Shown here: one piece after another, positions 21,792 to 23,201 of the stretch | Layout of the letters: the number at the start of each line of letters is the position of its first letter | How positions within the stretch are numbered: the stretch's first letter is position 1 | From: a virus | IMG/VR virus record: IMGVR_UViG_3300010885_056870 | Span: 1 to 23,201 of that record | Reading direction: 5' to 3' (one strand) | Length of the DNA stretch: 23,201 nt | Position numbers and translations under genes: made by a program | Notes under the pieces: model-generated | Seen by the model: the letters and a program-made list of their open reading frames with translations, nothing else | Told to the model about the DNA's origin: nothing | The model's database searches: none

Positions 21792-22904
21792 TTACTCTAT
21801 AAATACTTGTTCTGACAATATGGAATTTATGTCCTTTTCTAAAATTTCTTTTATATCTTGTTGCAATAAAGAAGCAGCTGCTGTTATATTTACTATCTCA
21901 GTTCCTTCTGGTCCATTAAATGATTTAGAAAGAGAATCAGTAAAATCACCTAATTTTTCGCATAATTTACATAAAACAAAAACTAAATTATCTCCTCTGA
22001 CAGCGGCTTGACTTGGGGCCTGATTGTCTGCATTTTTTCCAATAAAGACATTATCTGAATTTATATGGGTATAAACTCCTGAGTTAAGAGTTAGTATTTT
22101 TTCACCATAAATCTCCGTGCTACGTCTTGAATACAACACAATGTCATCTACATGGGATAATATATTTACCCTATCTGATTCCATAACAATCTGATGGCCT
22201 TTGTATTTTCCAATAGCATCTGGTTTTGTATGATACTTTGTAAGATAGTTGGATCCCGTGGTTGGAAAGTTAAATTCATGGTTAGAAGTCATCCAGATAG
22301 TAGAACTTCCCGGTGAAACTGATTCACTTACATGATCTAAATTTTTGGTATCATACTGCCCATTATTGATAATAGTTCCTAAATCAGAAAATCTAATTGA
22401 GTTTCCAAATCTACCTTCTAAAGAGATATCACCCTTCTTTAATCTTAGTGGCCTTATATAATTCTTAATATCTTTAACACCAGTTGTAGAGTTATGTTGG
22501 GTGTCATTCCATGTATTTATAGGCCCTTTGTAATATACAAGTGGTTCTGAAAATCCATTATTAGATCCTACATTTTCAATCTGAACTAACTCTCCAGGTT
22601 GTGGATAATGCCTGAAGTTGGATGAATATGGCTTTGCAGGCTTAGCAATCTTTTCAAAATCATTGAAACTAAGAGATGATACCGTAGTTGATGAGTTAGC
22701 TGGTAGATAATAGATGTTTCCTATGCCTGCTTGCGATCCATTTTTCTTATAAATTTGCTTTGCAGTTTCTTTATTGTCTACACCAAGAACATCCCCATCA
22801 CCAAGAATAACAGCTATAACTTTTCCAATGGTTGGTTTATTATAGCTGGTAGGGTGTTGGGTAGATATTTGACTTATGCTAGCTGCTAAAGTAGGCTCAT
22901 TCAT
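21792..22904 (-). CDS. Baseplate hub/spike candidate, gp5-like (OB-fold and beta stalk, no lysozyme domain)
   Basis: A 370-residue protein. IGKVIAVILGDGD (residues 26-38) and the later PQPGELVQIEN (101-111) look like strands of an OB-fold as in gp5/VgrG spike proteins. GDISLEGRFGNSIRF at 158-172 is a phrase I associate with spike-like proteins of marine T4-like phages. Residues about 236-290 (IVMESDRVNILSHVDDIVLY, then INSDNVFIGKN) show the short repeated strands of a gp5-type trimeric beta-prism. The last 60 residues are helical. The T4 gp5 lysozyme domain is missing, which is common outside enteric T4 relatives. In T4, gp5 is the cell-puncturing needle below gp27. It overlaps the upstream gene by eight bases and begins without a Shine-Dalgarno sequence. 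Moderately sure of a spike-like role. Confidence 0.68.
   Translation of the reverse strand: MNEPTLAASISQISTQHPTSYNKPTIGKVIAVILGDGDVLGVDNKETAKQIYKKNGSQAGIGNIYYLPANSSTTVSSLSFNDFEKIAKPAKPYSSNFRHYPQPGELVQIENVGSNNGFSEPLVYYKGPINTWNDTQHNSTTGVKDIKNYIRPLRLKKGDISLEGRFGNSIRFSDLGTIINNGQYDTKNLDHVSESVSPGSSTIWMTSNHEFNFPTTGSNYLTKYHTKPDAIGKYKGHQIVMESDRVNILSHVDDIVLYSRRSTEIYGEKILTLNSGVYTHINSDNVFIGKNADNQAPSQAAVRGDNLVFVLCKLCEKLGDFTDSLSKSFNGPEGTEIVNITAAASLLQQDIKEILEKDINSILSEQVFIE
21798..21805. promoter_or_regulatory. TATAAATA near gene junction, within coding sequence
   Basis: Plus-strand TATAAATA lies inside the last codons of the spike-like gene (coding Val-Phe-Ile-Glu), seven bases upstream of the ATG at 21790 on the coding strand. 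The placement copies the junction motif though it also has to encode protein here. Weaker than the other sites. Confidence 0.25.
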
Positions 22905-23201
22905 TAGGCAATTGTTGCTTATCTACTGGTTTTGAAACCTCATTGTTAATCGAGCTAACTTGCTTTAAGATAAGCTCTCTTTCTTCATCACTCATAGAAA
23001 AGTCATCGGATCCTGAAGAATCTGGTGCCATTGTTCTTTGAACTAATGTAGCCAGTTTAATCAAGTTATCATCATTCTTTAATGAACTATTTAGATAATT
23101 GGAAATCAATGGAACGACCATAATAGCAGAGTTTACCGTATCTCCGATCAATGGTTTAAGTTGATCAATCAATGCGGTAATCTGTTTGTCTTTATCTTTT
23201 G
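22897..23201 (-). CDS. Unknown phage protein, partial (N-terminus beyond right edge)
   Basis: The frame stays open to the right edge (…KDKDKQITALIDQLKPLIGD), and no ATG is needed within the window. The visible TTG at 23172 is only the first alternative start, so the true N-terminus is probably outside. About 101 residues are visible: an amphipathic helix LIDQLKPLIGDTVNSAIMVV, a possible hydrophobic stretch near VPLISNYL, a helical LIKLATLVQRTM, then an acidic Ser-rich turn (DSSGSDDFSMSDEERELI). The end overlaps the spike-like gene by eight bases. I do not recognise the family. Its location just before the hub/spike gene suggests a hub or tail-tip component. Confidence 0.65.
   Translation of the reverse strand, partial: KDKDKQITALIDQLKPLIGDTVNSAIMVVPLISNYLNSSLKNDDNLIKLATLVQRTMAPDSSGSDDFSMSDEERELILKQVSSINNEVSKPVDKQQLPNE

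Noticed and set aside
1-23201. tRNA genes or other structured RNAs
   Set aside because: The coding regions leave gaps of at most about 43 bases, too short for a tRNA, and no cloverleaf-like segment was noticed.

Overview
This window is a stretch of a tailed-phage genome, most likely a T4-like (contractile-tail) myovirus with a low-GC genome. Eighteen coding regions, two of them cut by the window edges, all lie on the minus strand. Many are separated by 0-10 bases or overlap by a few bases, so the window looks like one long virion-structure transcription unit read from right to left. No host genes, tRNAs, integrase, CRISPR or insertion sequences were seen.

Layout in transcription order (right to left). 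(1) 23201-20363: the end of an unknown gene, a gp5-like baseplate spike or hub candidate, an unusual protein with several hydrophobic segments, and a small helical protein. (2) 20363-18187: the two most secure calls, a gp25-like and a gp6-like baseplate wedge protein. (3) 18143-11459: four further probable baseplate or tail proteins, including one with a DNRLRE-like fold and one that joins a P2 gpI-like region to a LamG-like domain. (4) 11415-410: the probable receptor-binding region, with a small conserved marine-phage protein, two or three fibre proteins that look like paralogues, and two very large adhesin-like proteins (1078 and 1539 residues) carrying long Thr/Pro/Ser/Ile tetrapeptide linkers. 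A smaller third protein (235 residues) has the same type of linker. (5) 408-1: the start of a SegE-like GIY-YIG endonuclease, one base after the fibre genes.

The host is not named by any gene. None of the start codons I inspected has a clear Shine-Dalgarno sequence, and leaders are A/T-rich. Together with a SprB-like repeat in the 1078-residue fibre, this points, as an inference, to a host in the Bacteroidota.

The most notable patterns are the shared low-complexity linkers joining otherwise different fibre domains in three genes, a recurring word TATAAATATT at nearly every real gene junction but in the orientation opposite to a T4-type late promoter for these genes, a hydrophobic block inside a 1539-residue fibre, and that protein's cysteine-rich end. 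All functional calls rest on reading the translations by eye; no database search was run.
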